Source: an uncultured Ruminococcus sp. (GTDB taxonomy: Bacteria > Bacillota > Clostridia > Oscillospirales > Ruminococcaceae). Taken from it: 8,865 bases of DNA. Under the pieces are notes generated by a model. It had not been told where the DNA came from. It saw nothing but the letters and a program-made list of their open reading frames with translations, and searched no databases. The position numbers and the translations under genes were made by a program. How positions within the stretch are numbered: the first letter of the stretch is position 1; each line of letters starts with the position of its first letter. Location: assembly GCA_947175005.1 (NCBI GenBank), contig CAMWLD010000073.1, forward strand, positions 1 to 8,865, written 5' to 3'. This document shows positions 6,486-8,865 of the stretch, in pieces.

Positions 6486-7010
6486 ATGAACAGGGAAAAA
6501 ATCGAGTATAAGATCAGAAAATCAATCGGCAGAGAGAGAGCTGTGAATGTGACCCTTAGAGGCAGCACGGACACGGTGAGCCTTATCCCGCTGTCGCTTT
6601 TTAACGGGATACTGCTGGCGGCAAGCGAGGTTAGCTTCAGGCTGGACGGGTACATGGTTATACCTCTTGACAGGATAGAGAGGGCGCAGGTCAACAAGGA
6701 CGAGGGATATAATGAGATACTCAAAAAGGAACGTGTAGTGGAGGATATTAATCCTCCGAAGCTGGATATGACCAGTATTTCCTCCGTTTGCGGGTATTTT
6801 CTGAGGAGCAAGGAATGCATTTCGCTGGATATTGACGGCGGTTTTATGGTTGGCAAGGTTACGGAGATAAAGAAAAAGGGAATAAAGTTCAAGCCCTTTG
6901 AAGCCCCGGGGAAATGGGGAAAGTCTGTTAAGATAAGGTTTGAGGACATTAGAGATGTGACCTTCGGGGATATGTACACGAGAGTTTATGCAAAGTACAC
7001 GGGTAAATAA
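6486..7010 (+). CDS. Small protein with two beta-rich halves, unknown function
   Basis: The product has 174 residues, no signal peptide and no membrane segment. It appears to consist of two beta-rich halves. The first (about residues 18-85) contains LDGYMVIPLDRIERAQ, which resembles the strand pattern of small SH3- or Sm-like barrels. The second (about 100-172) contains IDGGFMVGKVTEI, then FKPFEAPGKWGKSVKI, and ends in IRDVTFGDMYTRVYAKY. The second part resembles a recurrent group of small Firmicutes hypothetical proteins that share a GKI-type strand, an F-A-G-W loop and a FG-x-x-Y-x-x-x-Y-x-KY ending; I recognise the pattern from memory but cannot name a domain. No catalytic residues are evident. 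It stands alone between two long leaders, which suggests its own promoter. A binding or regulatory role is possible, but this is inference. Confidence 0.7.
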   Translation: MNREKIEYKIRKSIGRERAVNVTLRGSTDTVSLIPLSLFNGILLAASEVSFRLDGYMVIPLDRIERAQVNKDEGYNEILKKERVVEDINPPKLDMTSISSVCGYFLRSKECISLDIDGGFMVGKVTEIKKKGIKFKPFEAPGKWGKSVKIRFEDIRDVTFGDMYTRVYAKYTGK

Positions 7011-7050
7011 GTTTCACGAGAGGAATTTTCTTGTTTCTTGATTATGAAGT

Positions 7051-7106
7051 GAAGTTGTTTCTAAATGAAACTGCTTCTAAGCAAAATTGCTTCTAAACGA
7101 AGCTGC
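7051..7106 (+). repeat. 16-base tandem repeat, three and a half copies
   Basis: Units at 7051-7066, 7067-7082 and 7083-7098, plus a half unit at 7099-7106, follow a consensus close to GAAACTGCTTCTAAAC. Each unit has a rough GAA...TTC dyad, so neighbouring units can also pair with each other. The array fills the middle of the 132-base gap before the esterase gene. The units abut with no spacer, unlike a CRISPR array. Confidence 0.75.
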
Positions 7107-7116
7107 GCATTTTTGC
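7051..7116 (+). promoter_or_regulatory. Two successive hairpins in the leader of the esterase gene
   Basis: Hairpin A pairs 7051-7061 (GAAGTTGTTTC) with 7067-7077 (GAAACTGCTTC) around the loop TAAAT, with one mismatch and one G-T pair. Hairpin B has an outer stem of GCAAAA at 7081-7086 with TTTTGC at 7111-7116, and an inner stem of GCTTC at 7089-7093 with GAAGC at 7099-7103 around the loop TAAAC. The structures end six bases before the AAAGGGGGA ribosome site (from 7122). They could be an RNA element controlling the esterase, a weak terminator of the preceding gene (a short T run lies at 7110-7114), or a DNA operator. I recognise no known riboswitch class. Confidence 0.4.
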
Positions 7117-7142
7117 CTCTGAAAGGGGGAATGTAAAAATAT

Positions 7143-8480
7143 ATGATGTGTAATTGGAAAATGTTTACTGCTGTTTTGGCGCTTATTCTGATGTTATCCG
7201 CTTGTGATGAAGCGGGGGAAAATGAGCAGTCGGGCGGTACGGGTGAGGACAGCTCTTTGGCGGCGCAAGCGAATATTATAGGAAATGAGGACGACCCCGG
7301 CGATTTGGTAAGCGAGCCTTATTATTACGGGGCGGATGAGATAGTTCATGACTTTGACCCGGAGGCTATGCTGCACGCGGGAGAGAAGGCAAGCTATTTC
7401 TTTGCCTCCGAACCCGAGGATGTGACCTTTTATCCCGAAGAAGCGGCGGTCAAGAGAATTGGCAGGTTTATTGAATACAAGGACACGTATTACCTTTCCT
7501 ACACCTGTTCGGGGGTAAGCTTTCTGATGACGGGAGACAAGGCGGAGGCGGTTATGGTCTCCAACGGGGGGGCGTATGCGGACAACCAGCAGGGCTGGGT
7601 TGGTGTGCTTATCAATGGGGAGCTTACAAAGCGCATTCAGCTGTCTCCGGGGGAAGAGACGTACACGCTGTATGAGGGGGATGAACTGAAAAATGCGGAG
7701 ATCGCCATTGTCAAGCTTTCGGAAAATCAAATGGCGTGCACGGGGATAAAAAGTATAAGCTGCCATGCTTCGAGGATAGCGCCAAAGTTCAGAAAGGAGC
7801 GGCAGATAGAATTTATAGGGGATTCCATTACCTGCGGCTACGGAAATGAGGCGGAGTCCCCTGCCGACGGCTTTGACAGCGCACAGGAAAACGGGCTGCT
7901 TACCTATGGATATATGACGGCGGAAAATCTTGGCATGGAGCCTATGATAACCGCCATAAGCGGTATCGGGCTTATTTCCGACTACACGGGGACGGTGGGG
8001 ATAAAGGAAGATTACCTTTTAATGCCCCAGGTTTACGACAACAGCGACACCAATTTTGAAATGCGGCGTGGCTTTGATGAACTGACCCCTTGGGACTTTC
8101 GGAAAGAGAGCGACATTATTGTGATAAATCTCGGGACGAACGATTACAGCTACACGGGGCGGAATGAGGACTTGCAGCTGGAATTTGAGAATGCATATTA
8201 CAAATTTTTGGGGCAGGTAAGGGGTAAAAATCCCGACGCTATGATAATATGCACCATGGGGATAATGGGGGCGGAGCTTTTTGATGAGATAGAGAATGCG
8301 GCGATACGGTACAAGGAGGATTTCGGAGATGAAAATATTTTTGTGATGAAGTTTGACTATCAGAGCGAGGAGGACGGCTACGGCGGGGATTATCACCCGA
8401 CGGCGGCTACTCACAGGAAAGCGGCGGAGAAGCTGACGGGATTTATAAGAGAACTGGAAAACCGCGGGGACAGTGAGTAG
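7143..8480 (+). CDS. CE2-like SGNH esterase lipoprotein
   Basis: This is probably a deacetylase acting on acetylated plant polysaccharides or oligosaccharides at the cell surface. The 445 residues start with a lipoprotein signal peptide: a hydrophobic core at about 8-19 and the lipobox LSAC with C21 as the lipidated cysteine. An acidic linker follows to about residue 60, then a beta-rich domain (about 75-215) as in carbohydrate esterase family 2, then the SGNH hydrolase domain. Its blocks are clear: FIGDSITCGYGNE with nucleophile S228, the glycine block around G274, INLGTNDYS with N333, and GDYHPTAATH with D416 and catalytic H418. No dockerin or carbohydrate-binding module is present. The ATG at 7143 follows AGGGGGA with a 12-base spacer; the ATG at 7146 is an alternative. 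It follows a hairpin-rich leader and is 32 bases upstream of the methyltransferase gene, so read-through is likely. The family call is firm; the exact substrate is inferred. Confidence 0.88.
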   Translation: MMCNWKMFTAVLALILMLSACDEAGENEQSGGTGEDSSLAAQANIIGNEDDPGDLVSEPYYYGADEIVHDFDPEAMLHAGEKASYFFASEPEDVTFYPEEAAVKRIGRFIEYKDTYYLSYTCSGVSFLMTGDKAEAVMVSNGGAYADNQQGWVGVLINGELTKRIQLSPGEETYTLYEGDELKNAEIAIVKLSENQMACTGIKSISCHASRIAPKFRKERQIEFIGDSITCGYGNEAESPADGFDSAQENGLLTYGYMTAENLGMEPMITAISGIGLISDYTGTVGIKEDYLLMPQVYDNSDTNFEMRRGFDELTPWDFRKESDIIVINLGTNDYSYTGRNEDLQLEFENAYYKFLGQVRGKNPDAMIICTMGIMGAELFDEIENAAIRYKEDFGDENIFVMKFDYQSEEDGYGGDYHPTAATHRKAAEKLTGFIRELENRGDSE

Positions 8481-8512
8481 GTATTTCCTTGAGTTACGGG
8501 AGAAAAAATAAT

Positions 8513-8865
8513 ATGAACAAAAACAGATCGGCCCTCAAAAACGAGGAACGGAAAAGCGAGAATAACTGCTCTGTATACAAAAAGTGCAGCGGTTGTTCGC
8601 TGCGGAATATGAGCTATGAGGAACAGCTGAAATTCAAGTATGTTAAGGTTGACAGGCTTATGGGGAAGTTATGCAGACCCGACAGGGTGATCGGCATGGC
8701 GGACACGTCGGGATACCGCGGCAAGGTGCAGATCGCTTACGATTTTGTAAGAGGCAGGGCGGTAAGCGGGATATACCGCTCGGCTAATGGGGGCGTTACG
8801 GCGGTGAGGGACTGCCCTGTGAATGATCCAAAGGCGAATATGATAGGCAGGGCTGTACTTGATGT
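8513..8865 (+). CDS. rlmD: 23S rRNA (uracil-5-)-methyltransferase, RlmD/RumA type, cut at right edge
   Basis: The first 117 residues are visible. Enzymes of this family use S-adenosylmethionine to methylate C5 of a uridine in 23S rRNA (U1939 for E. coli RlmD). The iron-sulfur cysteines are C19, C25, C28 and C101; the spacings of 6, 3 and 73 closely match those of the E. coli cluster ligands (C81, C87, C90, C162). VYKKCSGCSLRNMSYEEQLKFK and SGYRGKVQIAY also fit the family. The catalytic methyltransferase domain lies beyond the window. Only 18 residues precede the first cluster cysteine, and the frame meets a TGA at 8474-8476, so there is no room for the N-terminal TRAM domain of E. coli RlmD. 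GGGAGA at 8498-8503 lies nine bases before the ATG. The exact uridine target, and whether it modifies one or two sites, cannot be told from this part. Confidence 0.87.
   Translation, partial: MNKNRSALKNEERKSENNCSVYKKCSGCSLRNMSYEEQLKFKYVKVDRLMGKLCRPDRVIGMADTSGYRGKVQIAYDFVRGRAVSGIYRSANGGVTAVRDCPVNDPKANMIGRAVLD

Noticed and set aside
6383..6979. Antisense open frame of 198 residues on the - strand
   Set aside because: It mirrors the small + strand gene and translates the heptamer repeat; there is no sign of its own start signals.
7051..7106. CRISPR array
   Set aside because: Repeat units are 16 bases long and directly adjacent with no unique spacers, and no cas gene is present.

Overview
The window looks like chromosome from a low-to-mid GC Firmicute of the class Clostridia, most likely a Ruminococcus-like gut or rumen anaerobe. 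The signs are strong purine-rich Shine-Dalgarno (SD) sites of the GGAGG type, heavy use of AGG, GGG and AAG codons, an oxygen-sensitive 2-hydroxyacyl-CoA dehydratase activase family protein, and a carbohydrate esterase family 2 (CE2)-type lipoprotein of the kind used on plant polysaccharides. The taxonomic call is inference. All nine genes are on the + strand. I see no tRNA, rRNA, insertion sequence, prophage gene or CRISPR array.

Layout. Bases 1-2738 hold four closely spaced genes of unknown function: a charged soluble protein that enters from the left edge, a protein with about six membrane segments, a soluble protein of 216 residues, and a small two-helix membrane protein. Then come shikimate kinase (aroK, 2769-3275) and a 980-residue activase with two complete ASKHA ATPase domains, each with its own cysteine pair, followed by a DUF2229-like cysteine-rich part (3350-6292). 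A 193-base gap with short tandem repeats precedes a small two-half protein (6486-7010). A 132-base leader with 16-base repeats that form hairpins precedes a CE2-like SGNH esterase lipoprotein (7143-8480). Last is the start of an RlmD/RumA-type 23S rRNA uracil methyltransferase, cut by the right edge (8513-8865).

How they fit together. The genes do not make one obvious pathway. The four unknown genes form a plausible operon in which soluble and membrane proteins alternate. aroK is a housekeeping aromatic amino acid gene. The activase most likely passes electrons at low potential, driven by ATP, but no dehydratase subunit is visible nearby, so its partner or substrate is open. The esterase probably acts outside the cell, anchored by lipid, and lies only 32 bases before the methyltransferase gene.

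The parts most worth a second look are the single-chain double activase, which could fold as an internal version of the HgdC dimer and lacks the C-terminal part of the longest known fusions; the structured repeat leader before the esterase; the heptamer repeat placed next to a ribosome binding site; and the methyltransferase that starts without room for a TRAM domain.
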